64,000 nt of DNA from Linepithema humile (lineage: Eukaryota > Arthropoda > Insecta > Hymenoptera > Formicidae): contig NC_090134.1 of NCBI RefSeq assembly GCF_040581485.1, positions 14,065,501 to 14,129,500 on the forward strand. Reading direction: 5' to 3'. The position numbers were made by a program, and so were the translations under genes. The notes under the pieces were generated by a model. The model was not told the origin of the DNA and ran no database searches. It saw nothing but the letters and a program-made list of their open reading frames with translations. Shown here in pieces: positions 53,090 through 63,567 of this stretch (positions are counted from its first letter, which is position 1; every line of letters begins with the position of its first letter).

Positions 53090-53358
53090 CTTTATATAGA
53101 ATTGGTATTGTATACGAGAATTTTCGCTAAATTTTAATAATTATGTACGATTTCCAAGCGCGTGCGCGAAAAAACCATTCCGTTTAGCAACAGTTGATTG
53201 TGGCATCGGACTTCGATTGTTTCATCAATTGTTTCGACTGGGCGTAAATCGTGTGTGGATCGTACGTTGTACAAAATATCACAGATTTCAATATTACAGA
53301 AATATCACAGAGAAATTCATTATTCGCAAATTTTAAGAAAAAATCGATTAGATTGACA

Positions 53359-55492
53359 ATGGAAAAAAAAGTATATTGTTTAATTGAAGGCCGTTGCAAA
53401 TGCATTAAGTTTATGCCTGAAGAAAACACATCAGAAATTGAGATTATCCGACGCAAACTGAAGGAAGCCAGTAAAACTGACAATGTCCTTAATATGATGC
53501 TGCAACAAAAAATGATAATTTTACAAAAACCTGATCCAGATCGAGATAACAAATTGTGTGATTTGGAAGACAACGACGAAGTTGCTGACAAAAGTGAGAT
53601 TACAGTGCTACTGATACCAGTGCGTGCAAACACTACAACAGAATTAATAGACTCTTTTTCTTCCGTTCATAAAGATAATGAGTCTATCGTAAAAATATTA
53701 TATACAGAGCCTATTGATGATGGTAATAGTTCGTCTAATCTAGTAGATATTCAACAATCAGCCTGCTACTCGGTAAGTTGTAATAAAATCTTATCATAAA
53801 AATCAGATTATATATATTTACTTTTTGCTTATAAATTCAAATTTGGTATAAAATTTAATTAGGATATAAAAGAAGAAAATGAAAAGGAAAAAGTAGATAA
53901 GCTTCTAATCGATTGTCCAAGCAGTTCAAAACGATCTAAAACTGAAGACAACATGATACATTCAGTAAAGCCACAAGTGACAGGACCTGGTTCCATTCGT
54001 CATCCAATAATTTTACCATCTATTACATCAGATTTGCAAAAAAAATTGGACGATATTGGATTATTAAAGGCTCAGAAGAACTTTATAGCATTCTGGGCTG
54101 CACATTTGTCTTATGTGACAAATCAGTGGCCGACAAAGTCGGATTATCAAAATTTTGCTCAAAGTATTGTTGCAGCTTATCCTGCACTTGCAGATATCGG
54201 TGGTGGCTGTGTAATATATATACTTATTTTTTCCATCATGACTTTTGCAATCTTCTTTTTGTTATATTTTTAAAATATTTTGTTTCTGTATTTTAAATAT
54301 ATCCATCTTTTCTTTTATATAGACCCTAGTCAAAAGTCAATTAAGTGTTTGGATTAGGAATCATCGGGCGCTAGAAAAACGACAATCTCAAAAGAGAAAG
54401 AAAGATGAGGAGGGAGAAATTCTATTTGTAATTGTTCAAGCTAGTATTGCTAAAAATGTTGATCGGTTAGAAAATAATTACATATTTTACATTAATAAAT
54501 TTGAGACAAAAAATAATACATAATATAATTAAAAAAATTTTGTTTATAGAGCGACCGATTATGTTACCAACACAGATATACAAAATGCTTTAAAAGAACT
54601 AGAGAAAAAATGTGTTGGAAACAAAAACATTTCTCACATGAAGCATCTCCTCAAGATAACAATATCTCATCGAAGGCCATGGATTGATGAAGCGAAACGA
54701 ATAGTTGACATTGTGCATAAGTATCCTCAATTAAACAATTATGAGCTGGTATGTTTTGTATAACATATATTTATTTATCAAATTCTTAATTGAATATTAT
54801 TTATTTATATACTTTTTTCTATTATTGTGTACAGATACTTTCGGAATTTTTAGAGTTAAAAAATATTACAGAAAAAGCGCTGTTTGACAAAATTGAAAAA
54901 ATGATTGAGAAATTGACGAAATATTACTTAATAAAAAAACCAAACCAAACTAATAATAATAAAGTCTTTATCATGCAAAATTTATGTGCTGATCTCACAA
55001 AGAGAAACAAAAACTTTCCTGCTTTATTTACTGTAAAAGACGTTAGTATTGATTATATATAATATTGATTACTGTTATGCTTTTTTTTATGAAAAATAAT
55101 TATTTAATAAAATATTTAACTTTAAACAAATTTGTTCTCAGGTATTGGGAGATATAAATAATTTAACTACAAATGAAGGCAATGCACCTCGTGTAGTTAT
55201 GTACACAGATGGTCAAGATATTATAATTGCCTACTTGATAGCAGATGCTGAAATAAAAACACAAATTCCTCAACCTACAATAGAAAAAATTATCGCTGGA
55301 TTGTTTGCTTCTTACTATGTGTGGAACAGGAAATTTCCGGCAGCTTATGTAAATGTTTTAAATTTTATAAGTTATGAGCTTTTGAAGTCTCCGCTGCCAA
55401 CTACTACTACTACTATTCAAAAGTTTATTCGTTCTCGCGATAATATTTTAAAAGATTTAGGCACTATAGATAACTCACAGAATACCTCTTAA
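53359..55492 (+). CDS. Six-exon gene, related to the second gene of the CACTA-like element
   Basis: Exons with GT/AG ends: 53359-53772, 53863-54210, 54323-54465, 54550-54748, 54835-55041, 55142-55492. The product of about 550 aa starts MEKKVYCLIEG, has SSSKRSKTED, then FIAFWAAHLSYVTNQWPTKSDY with LVKSQLSVWIRNHRALEKRQ, and ends with VVMYTDGQDIIIAYLIAD and FIRSRDNILKDLG. It resembles uncharacterised insect proteins sometimes called SAM-domain-like and the second gene of the transposon at 14-23 kb, so it is probably the second gene of another EnSpm-type element. Frames join without stops, so it may be intact. Confidence 0.6.
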
Positions 55493-55822
55493 CTTATGAG
55501 TTACCATATTATATATATTATTGCTTATTCTTCATTTACCATTAATTTTTTTACCAAAGACTACAATAAAAAATCTAAGTCATTCTTGTGTGTACGATAA
55601 GATCATAACAAACAGTATTGTTTTTTTTTGTTTTCTTTTTTTCTATATTATGTGAAAGAATTTGTTTTCAGATGTTCTTTATATATTGTAATTTTACATA
55701 CATATAACATATAAAAGACATTATATATATATATAATCCAAAGATATTAAATAAATAATTTATAAAAATTAATAACTGTTATTAATTTACAAAATTAATA
55801 ATAAATAATTAATCAATTAACA

Positions 55823-55992
55823 CATTAAGTTATATATTTAAAATGTGTAATTTTTTGATATTAGGAATACACCTATTGTCGTTATAATTTATAAAAAATT
55901 ATTATGTTTTTATAAATTATAACGACAATAAGTGACCTATTTCTAATATCAAAAAATTACACATTTTAAATATATAATTTAATGTGTAAGCG
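55823..55992. repeat. 170-bp palindrome
   Basis: Arms of about 75 bp: TTATATATTTAAAATGTGTA ... ATAACGACAATA-type sequence is repeated in reverse complement around a centre near 55908. It is followed by short TGTGTAAAATTACACA-type repeats to about 56115. Probably a MITE. Region 55493-56140 holds no gene. Confidence 0.8.
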
Positions 55993-56169
55993 TGTGAAAA
56001 ATACGCATTTAACTGTGTAAAATTACACAGATAAAACGTGTAAAAAAATAACACGCGTACAAATGCGTAATAAGTGACTACATGATTTTACACACTTTAA
56101 GTGTGTATTTTTTACACACTTGGATTTGCAGTGATGGTCCGCATGTAGTCGTAACATTACGAAAAATCT

Positions 56170-57081
56170 GTGGAAAGAAAAACCGTGTCTTTTTGATCAC
56201 ACGAGACGAGAAGAGACCGATGATCCATATGTACTGGGCCATTCACGTTATCACGATTTACCTGGAAGGGAATGGACTGCCAAAGCACAATGTGAATTAT
56301 TTTTACGCGACAAAGATGCAAACGTAGTCACGTTGCATGATGTATGTCAAGTCTTACAATGCGAAACGCCTGACAGAAATAGGAATTTCTTCGCGGGACC
56401 TGCGTTGGATGGTATGTCTTTTTTGTAATTAAAAACTTTAATTAAAATTTTGAACTAAATTTTTTTCAGAAACTAATTGTGCACTCGGAAAGGAATGTCG
56501 CGGCGGAGAATGCATGGCCGTTATCACACCACCATACATTTTTTCGTATTGTGAAGACGATAATTGGAGTGAATGGAAAGAAGACTCTTGTAAAAGCAAT
56601 TGCTTGACGAAATCTAAAGGCGTGGTAATCAAACGACGTTTTTGCAAACATGGTATTTACAAAACGGCTAGTTGTGATGGGCCATATTACGACGTGGTTC
56701 TGTGTAATGACTCCAGCCTTTGCACTGAAGAATGCTTTACGATTGCCGAATATACTGCTCTAAAATGTACTGAACTTAGCCTAAAAATAAAAAGACAGGG
56801 CAAAGAATATTTCAAGTACGAACCGTTAGGGTCAGCCAGGAAAGCAGGCCTCCCATGTCGTCAAGGAACCGTGGAGAGCCTGTACCATACACTGCCTACG
56901 TGAAGAAGAAATATCTGCTAATTACAGTCTGTTTTTTTCCTATGCACCACGCCAGGAAATGCTCGACTTAAAAATCGAACCATACTTTCCAGATGGAACG
57001 TGGTGTCACGAGAAAGATGGGCAAAATTATTATTGCCGCCAGCATTATTGTCTGCCGGAAAACAATTCAATCGAAGAATAA
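56170..57081 (+). pseudogene. ADAMTS-like metalloprotease, C-terminal exons with frameshift
   Basis: First exon (to 56411) reads GREWTAKAQCELFLRDKD and CQVLQCETPDRNRNFFAGPALD, the Cys-rich part after an ADAM/ADAMTS protease domain. The second exon (56470 on) has CALGKECRGGECMAV and a thrombospondin type 1-like WSEWKEDSCKSNC...KRRFC. The frame shifts near 56840-56870: one frame stops at 56903, while the other continues with PWRACTIHC and CHEKDGQNYYC to 57081. The protease domain is not in view. It looks like a partial, broken host gene; secreted proteins of this class occur in insects. Confidence 0.65.
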
Positions 57082-57796
57082 TTACCGAAAGCTTCTCGAC
57101 ATGTGTGGGCAAGGATCTAAGAAAAAATAAAATTGCAAAACAAAAGTAATTCAATTTAGAAATGTTTAGTATTTGTTCAGTATAAAATCTAGGATCCATT
57201 AAATTATCGTCGTTACTTTCTATTTTAAGCAATAAATCCATTTTTTGTTAGCATATAGTAAATTTATACGAGAAGAAATACGTCGAATTATCGACATGAA
57301 AAATTCCATCCAAAATCCAAATAACTTAATAGTTAGTAATTGCATAAAGAAAAAAATAAATATTTGTTAGTTGACAGGGATTTGAAAAAAATATAATGAT
57401 AAATCAATGCTCAGAATTAATTAAGCATCTGAATCGATTTTCGTCATTGGTACCTGCTTTCCTTCTTCGTCGGACGCGCCGTTACAGCTACAGCCAATGC
57501 ATTACATGTTGCTATCGAATTAATTAGTAGATTCTTCTTCCATAAGAAGATCGACTACGTAAACTTTAAATCTCGTGAAATTTAGAATATACTACTTAAA
57601 TATATATGTATAAGTAGTATGTTGGCAGGTATGGGCCGTCACAACAAACCCCCACCACCTACCCCGTCTAGGCCCCCCGCGGTGGGTCTGGCGCCAAAAC
57701 ATTCCCCCACTCCTCTCTGACGGGATGGGAAAAAAAGATGGCGGCTACGGGTAAACAAGATGGCGGATGTTGACAAGATGGCGGAAATTTTTATTT

Positions 57797-58075
57797 TTCC
57801 GAATTGAGAAAATCCAAACGGGGTTCGAACCTGGATCGCTGGATTTCTAGTCCTGGTCCTAGTCTGCTGGGCTACCTATAGATCTAATGAAATAAGTCGT
57901 AGGGTCGTATTTATGGCAGGCGCGGGATGACGTAAATTTTTTATTTTTTTCCGAATTGAGAAAATCCAAACCGGGTTCGAACCTGGATCGCTGGGTTTCT
58001 AGTCCTGGTCCTAGTCCGAATGGCTACCTATAGATCAAATGAAATAAGTCGTAGGGTCGTATTTATAGCTATGGG
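57797..58075 (-). repeat. Two tandem copies of a tRNA-derived repeat
   Basis: Copies at about 57797-57915 and 57950-58075. On the minus strand each has a B-box-like GGTTCGAACC (57822-57832 and 57973-57983) and an upstream A-box-like TAGCCCAGCAGAC (weaker in the second copy). They share GGACTAGAAA(T/C)CCAGCGATCC. A full cloverleaf is not convincing, so SINE or tRNA pseudogene is preferred over a working tRNA. 57085-57640 holds no gene. Confidence 0.5.
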
Positions 58076-58095
58076 GCCTGGCAGGTATGGGACCT

Positions 58096-58540
58096 GGCAG
58101 GTATGGGGTATCAAAACAAACGACGTCACACAGTCGCCTCTAGTCCGTGAAGGGAAGGGACGTATTTACGGTGGAGCCGCGTCTACATGAGGTACCCCGG
58201 TCTCTCAGGCAGGTATGGGGCATCAAAACAAACGACGTCACACAGTCGCCTCTAGTCCGTGAAGGGAAGGGACGTATTTATGGTGGGGCCGCGTCTACAT
58301 GAGGTACCCCGGACTCTCTGGCAGGTATGGGGCGTCAAAACAAACGACGTCACACAGTCGCCTCGCGAAGGGTCGTATTTATGGTGGGGCCGCGTCTACA
58401 TGAGGTACCCCGTACTCTCTGGCAGGTATGGGGCATCAAAACAAACGACGTCACACAGTCGCCTCGTGAAGGAGCGTATTTATGGTGGGGCCGCGTCTAT
58501 ATGAGGTACCCCGGACTCTCTGGCAGGTATGGGAAATGTA
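58096..58540. repeat. GC-rich minisatellite, 112- and 101-bp units
   Basis: Each unit starts GGCAGGTATGGG and contains ACAAACGACGTCACACAGTC and GGGCCGCGTCTACATGAGG. Unit starts are at 58096, 58208, 58320, 58421 and 58522, giving spacings of 112, 112, 101 and 101 bp. The shorter units have lost 11 bp around CTAGTCCGTGAAGG. Open frames through it are by-products of the repeat. Confidence 0.9.
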
Positions 58541-59085
58541 AACAAACATCGCCAAGGTGTCGAGCGGGGGATGATAGAACTACGACCTGTGAGCGGGCAA
58601 GTATGGGAGAACAAAAGAACGACGGAGTCAAACGGTGGATTCTGCTAGACCGATATTCGACGAGATGACGACTAAGGGGGTGCAAACGGTATAGAGCGTG
58701 CGCCAGTATAGCGAACAAAAGAACGCAGCGACGAATGATCGGACGACTTTTAGTCTGATATTCGGCATGCTGGTTAAGGTGGCAGCGATATCTCGTGAAC
58801 GGAATGAGCCACCCCGCGGATTGAGCGCGCTGTAAGGATTGTCGAGTGCAGGAACATGCGAAAAGAGGAAGGAAACAAACACGAGAAATGGAATACAAAA
58901 TCGTTTATTTGGAATTTTTTCTTAAGAATACATAATTGAACTGACAAAATAAAGTTTATACATTTTATGATTTTCAATAGAATCAAATTTAATTATAAAT
59001 GATAAAAGTATACATTAATGTATGAATTACAAATATTATTTCAAAGCATGCATCGAGAAATGTTAAATATATAAAATAAAATGTT
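58541..59085. other. No gene seen
   Basis: GC-rich to 58880, then A+T-rich. Open frames on both strands lack recognisable domains. It may include the left end of the Polinton-like element, but no terminal repeat was recognised. Confidence 0.5.
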
Positions 59086-59607
59086 TTATTTGAAATTTTT
59101 AAAAATACATCGTTGAATATTACAACAAGTACTTGTACGTACTTTCGTTTGCTCATTTTTTTTACAATGAAAAATTTTGCGATATAAGCATACTATCAGT
59201 CTGTCGTTTTGGTTATAATCATCGGTGAAAAGACGAAGAAATTGCTCAAGGTTGTAACCAAGAGACAAATAGTAAAGAAACACGCAACAATATTGGCCGC
59301 ATGTTTGCGAAAAAAATCCTTGTAGCTGCACGGTGTTCCATCGATACATGGTGGAATTTCGTTGAAGTCGCAGATGAAATCGTTGATCCGAGTGTGGCGG
59401 GATTCCGTAACTATCGAAATATGTGCCGGTACCGTGCTCGTCGATGTAGAAGGCGACCCAGTGTCTTCCGGGGCGATCATGCTCGTCTGTATTAGCGACA
59501 ATGGCTGTCGACCTCGTCCACACCCTCGGTAGTCTGTCGGCAGGATAGACTCCCACATATCTGACATTGAAACGACGCAACGCGTGTAAGATTTCCAACG
59601 AATTCAT
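59086..59607 (-). CDS. Polinton/adenovirus-type cysteine protease (adenain-like)
   Basis: 173 aa. Catalytic layout of the adenain/Ulp1 clan: His in GRHWVAFYID (about residues 47-56), acidic residue in YFDSYGIPP (about 63-71), Gln in QLQGFFSQ and Cys in CGQYCCVF (about 108-115). In Polintons this enzyme is thought to mature capsid proteins. The frame is open with all catalytic residues. It is the last gene of a minus-strand cluster with integrase, capsid and pX-like genes. Confidence 0.85.
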   Translation of the reverse strand: MNSLEILHALRRFNVRYVGVYPADRLPRVWTRSTAIVANTDEHDRPGRHWVAFYIDEHGTGTYFDSYGIPPHSDQRFHLRLQRNSTMYRWNTVQLQGFFSQTCGQYCCVFLYYLSLGYNLEQFLRLFTDDYNQNDRLIVCLYRKIFHCKKNEQTKVRTSTCCNIQRCIFKNFK

Positions 59608-59760
59608 TTGTCGCGTAACAAGACGGTGCTCGTGCGCGAGGAATTATTTGTATAGTAGAGTCGCAGGGGTTTATCTCCTTACGCGTAGAGTAGACGTTCT
59701 CGAATGATTGTGCGGAGATGGTTTGTTGAGCGTTGCTATCGGTAGGATATTCTTCTTTCT

Positions 59761-60564
59761 TTACACACGGTATATCTTTTGCAATGTAATTACGTGATTG
59801 ATTCTTGTCTTCTTCTTCTTCTTCTTCTTTTTTTCCGCACGCCACGCCTCGATATTGCGAATTATATCGAGATTTTTATTCTTTTTTATAAAAACGCCGC
59901 TGTCAGCTTTTTCGCTTATGCTCCAATTTTCACGAGAAAGATTATCGCAGCTCGAAACGATGCTACACTCACTGCTGGTGTTTTGAGCGCCTATCCAACG
60001 TTTCAATTTGCCGGCGTTGCGTAACGCGCAAAGAAATTTGTCTGTAGAGCAAAATCGAAAACCGTGGTGAGAGCACCGATGTCCGCTCTCTTTGTCTTCC
60101 GGCAAATTTTTAAACGCCGGAGAAATTCCTTCTAAATTATATACGTTTCTGGAAAGTAGACGCCTCAGATAGCGGGCCTTTTCTTGCCCCCTGCTATAGA
60201 TGTAGCGCACTCGACGTGTTATTTCTCGCAGTTGTATTACGAAACATTTAAGATCGGTTTCGCCATCGAACCACTCGATTCCGTGATAATTTCGCGAAAG
60301 CCAGTTGTTTTCTCGTCTCGATTTTTCAGATAAATCGTCAAAGGGATAGGGAGGCGTCATAATCCAGTGTCCGATGATTGCGGAGTTAAGCGCGACAACA
60401 GCCACTTCTTTCGGAATAAACTTCTCGTCGGCATCGCGGAAACCCTGTATATCGATGACTATATCCATGGTTATGTCCAAGTACTCGCTCTTTCTTTTCA
60501 AACGAAGCGACGCCGTTCGCGTCTCGAACAAAACTGAATCTCTTTCCGTTGCTTTACACGTCAT
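59761..60564 (-). CDS. Polinton-associated nuclease-like ORF (RNase H-fold, tentative)
   Basis: A likely start is the internal Met at residue 33: MDIVIDIQGFRDADEKFIPKEVAVVAL, an Asp-containing beta-strand start similar to DEDD exonucleases. A later YIYSRGQEKARYLRRLL segment and a Cys/His set (GHRCSHHGFRFC) follow. This family recurs in insect Polinton-like loci, but its activity is unproven. The end is low-complexity Lys (poly-AAG/GAA tract at about 59812-59840) that may have shifted the frame; another frame (59492-59845) is open just downstream. Confidence 0.5.
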   Translation of the reverse strand: MTCKATERDSVLFETRTASLRLKRKSEYLDITMDIVIDIQGFRDADEKFIPKEVAVVALNSAIIGHWIMTPPYPFDDLSEKSRRENNWLSRNYHGIEWFDGETDLKCFVIQLREITRRVRYIYSRGQEKARYLRRLLSRNVYNLEGISPAFKNLPEDKESGHRCSHHGFRFCSTDKFLCALRNAGKLKRWIGAQNTSSECSIVSSCDNLSRENWSISEKADSGVFIKKNKNLDIIRNIEAWRAEKKKKKKKKTRINHVITLQKIYRV

Positions 60565-60636
60565 AAGAAAACAGACGTTAGGGAAAAATGTACGTAGTAG
60601 TAGTAGTAGAGGTGGGGGGTTTGACGTTATAAAAAC

Positions 60637-61975
60637 CTAACCGCCAAAATCGACGATAACTTGTCGAGAGGAGTCTATTTCTAGAATATTGTCGAACTCA
60701 GCATAAACGATACAATTAACGGTCGTGGTAAGCGCCTTATCAAATTTCACTTCTAATCGCAAACTACCATGTTTCGCGAGATTCCAATGTCCGGCGCAAT
60801 GAGCGGACAAGTCGGGGGTAAGATCAAAAGCGAAAAGAGTGTAGGCCCTGGGCATAATCCTCTCTACTTATAGAATTTCCCTCATTCAAGAAGTGAATGC
60901 CGGTTCCCGAGAAGAGCGTGTGGTAGGCTTCGACGTAAAGCTTTTCGTCTTTCGAGAAGTTCGGTTGTAACGGCCTACTAGGAATTTGCATACCATCGGC
61001 ATACAGAGAAAAGAAATTTATACCGTAGTTTTTGAAATTAAACGGATTCAATTTTCTATCGCCATTAAACGCTCTGTTATCGACAAAGCCGACTATTACA
61101 CGTTTCGGCAGTTGTCCGAGTATTACATTATCTATCGATTCTCCTACGAGTCCGGCGTGAATCGTAAATGTTTTAACCTCGACTTTTGTGAGAGGATATT
61201 TGGCGGTGGTTTTACTCAACATTCTCGCGTGCGAGAGTAACACACCGGGGCTTATCTTTGCTCTTCTAACGAGCAGACTAGCGTCTAGAAGACGTATTTT
61301 TGACACCGAATTAGATTCCATGAGGCAAAACGAATCTTTCGAGCGAACGAGCCTCATTCTAACTTCCACCCCGTTGATTAGGAATTTATCCTGATTGAAA
61401 ACGTCGCAGTAAAGATGCCCTATGAGATCTAACGCCTGTCCGTCTCGAATGTAACGCGAGCGTCTCACGAGTGCCTGATTCGTGGCTTGCAACTCTAGGA
61501 GAGCGTCCATTAAGCCCGGGGTATCCGCGTCCCACAAGCAGGAGGTCAGATGGGAGTTTTTTGCGGGTGAAGAATAATTTAATAACGCCTCGATGTAAGC
61601 CCGATACGCGTAAGCGTTGTTTGGGGGTGACACGAGTTTTTGATTGAAATATATGTCGATTTGGTTGAACATGGAATGCAGTAAATGATTTACAGGGCCT
61701 ACTTTGAACTCGGGGGTGCCAGCGGCGGTACCGCCTCCTGCTAGGGGGAAAGATTCTACGCGTACGCGAAGACTCAACATGGTGTGTGTGAGATCTAGAT
61801 AATCTTCCCCATGGCCGGGTATGACGAATTCTATAGGCGCATCGTCCGCGAGCGACGTTACGGGTTTGTAATAAATCCATTGCGATCTCTCGATGCTGGT
61901 TTGTGTAGGCGGTAAAGAAAAGAGATCGAGTTCACTCTTTAAGCACTCGTTTGAATGTGTATGAAGAAAGGACAT
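60637..61975 (-). pseudogene. Polinton-type capsid-like protein (F54H12.2-like family), frameshifted
   Basis: Starts MSFLHTHSNECLKSELDLF with LPPTQTSIERSQWIYYKP, the start of a protein family common in insects and nematodes and linked to Polinton-like elements; VIPGHGEDYLDL follows. The main frame ends at 60824 after 383 codons. The expected C-terminus, with YTLFAFDLTPDLSAHCAGHWNL and VNCIVYAEFDNILEID, is in another frame from about 60855 to 60637. A one-base change near 60845-60860 explains this. Role: probably major capsid protein, by neighbours; about 445 codons in total. Confidence 0.7.
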
Positions 61976-61993
61976 GCTCCGTAAATTCCTAAT

Positions 61994-62593
61994 TCACACG
62001 TCGATTAAGAGAATATGTCGGCTACACTGCGTTTCTTGACTCGACGGCAGCGTCCTGTGGATGGCTTTTTTTTTGTTGTTGGTCTTTCTACCTGCCGTGC
62101 GTATTTTCTTCGTTGCCCTTTTTTTGTTCGTGATTTTTCTTCGCGCATTGCTATTCTTCGACGATTTCTTTTTGTTCGTCTGACGACGACGGCGCTTAGA
62201 AACAGCGTTGCGTCTTACGTAACTGAAGAAAAGAAACTGAAGCGCAGCTGTTTTCGCGGATACTTTATAACCTGTTCCCTTCATCAAGCTAGTTATTTTT
62301 TCTTTGGCTTTTCTTTTGAGATTTCCGCTCGATTCCTTGAGACGAGATTTGACCGCCTCCTTGAACGGCGTATTATTTTCGACATCCTCCATCACGTTAA
62401 CGCCGGCTCGTAAAGCTTCTTTACCAACCGCTCGTGCACCTTTACTCAGATAAGGAAGCACCCTCCTGAATAATCCTCCGAGAAAACTACCGATTCCGTG
62501 TCCTCGTTGATAGGGTGCTCCGACGAAAACCCTCGTGATTCCTCCGCTCCTACCTCCGCTATCGTAATATTCGTGGTCCTCCGGTCTAGCCAT
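61994..62593 (-). CDS. Basic pX-like core protein of Polinton type
   Basis: 199 aa. The N-terminal part has GHGIGSFLGGLFRRVLPYL and an amphipathic KGARAVGKEALRAGVNV segment, like the pX/protein VI-type proteins of Polintons and adenoviruses. The C-terminal half is very rich in Lys/Arg (KRRRRQTNKKK and similar), fitting DNA condensation. It lies between the capsid-like and the second structural gene. Frame intact; assignment by pattern. Confidence 0.6.
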   Translation of the reverse strand: MARPEDHEYYDSGGRSGGITRVFVGAPYQRGHGIGSFLGGLFRRVLPYLSKGARAVGKEALRAGVNVMEDVENNTPFKEAVKSRLKESSGNLKRKAKEKITSLMKGTGYKVSAKTAALQFLFFSYVRRNAVSKRRRRQTNKKKSSKNSNARRKITNKKRATKKIRTAGRKTNNKKKAIHRTLPSSQETQCSRHILLIDV

Positions 62594-62622
62594 AGCGAGC
62601 GGCTTTTCCGACTGATTTTTTT

Positions 62623-63567
62623 TTACTGGAAACGTCTAAAGTGCAACGTCACCGTTAGCGTTCCCGATTGGAATGGTATTCTTTTTCCGAATTGATCTTT
62701 TATATCTATTTCAATTCTGCGGAAATACGTTTGTCGTAATGGGATATAATGCGGGACGGAGAAATGTTTCACTTGATTCGCGCCGTACGCGTAATAATGT
62801 CCGTAATGTTGCAGCTCGACCGGTACTATTCGAAGAAGTGGAGTTTGCACATCGCCGGTTATATAAGGTTCGCAAATATCGCAATAAACAAAGAGTTTAT
62901 CGGGAATACCGCGCAGCAATCCGTGCGGTTCGACGGTATAGAAACTTCCAGCGCGCACTCCTTGTTCCGTTTTAAACCCGAGTTTAATAAAAGGCGCTGT
63001 AAAAATATCTTTGGAATTAGGTTTAGTCGCAGTGAGCGTGGTATAATATGCGGTTTGTAGGCGATTGCTAGGCGTTGGTATGGCCCCGCCGCAGCCGAGT
63101 ATTCGTAGTAGATTATCGGAAACGTTCATATGATGAATCAGATTGCATTTATTTTCATCGCATGTAATGTTGAACAAGATTTTACCGCCGCTAGCGTCTT
63201 CTAGTTTCAATTTAATATGCGAATTCGCATCTTTGCAAGACGAATTAATAGCGGAGATAAGTTCCTCGATATTTTTGTAAATACCATTCGGTATTACGCC
63301 TTCCGTCGACGTTAACGGCGCCCCGTTTTTCCTCGTCTCGTGTCCATTTTCAATATCGACGAATCTAATGACATTTTCAACGTGGTTTATGTGTAAAAAA
63401 GTAGTGGGAAATTGGATCTCGTTAAGCGCGACTTCCCATTCGCCGTGTAAGTGTATAGATTGAGGTAATTCCGTGGTGAAGGAAGTGGTTGCATTGTGCG
63501 GAAAATAACGCATACTGCTATTGCTGGGAAGAATCAAGAGAAATTGATCCGTCCTCATTTTGAACAA
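62623..63567 (-). CDS. Polinton-type structural protein (minor capsid/penton candidate)
   Basis: 314 aa starting MFKMRTDQFLLILPSNSSMRYF; contains LHGEWEVALNEIQFPTTF and YTVEPHGLLRGIPDKLFVYCDI, and ends LTVTLHFRRFQ. Proteins of this kind accompany the F54H12.2-like gene in insect genomes. Beta-rich composition and place next to capsid and pX-like genes suggest a minor capsid or penton protein, but this is inference. It overlaps the integrase end by 50 bp. Frame intact. Confidence 0.55.
   Translation of the reverse strand: MFKMRTDQFLLILPSNSSMRYFPHNATTSFTTELPQSIHLHGEWEVALNEIQFPTTFLHINHVENVIRFVDIENGHETRKNGAPLTSTEGVIPNGIYKNIEELISAINSSCKDANSHIKLKLEDASGGKILFNITCDENKCNLIHHMNVSDNLLRILGCGGAIPTPSNRLQTAYYTTLTATKPNSKDIFTAPFIKLGFKTEQGVRAGSFYTVEPHGLLRGIPDKLFVYCDICEPYITGDVQTPLLRIVPVELQHYGHYYAYGANQVKHFSVPHYIPLRQTYFRRIEIDIKDQFGKRIPFQSGTLTVTLHFRRFQ

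Noticed and set aside
57797..58075. Functional tRNA genes
   Set aside because: B-box and part of an A-box are present, but an acceptor stem and clean anticodon arm could not be formed.
58259..58668. 81-113-aa ORFs through 58.3-58.6 kb
   Set aside because: They are translations of the minisatellite unit with no start context or domain.
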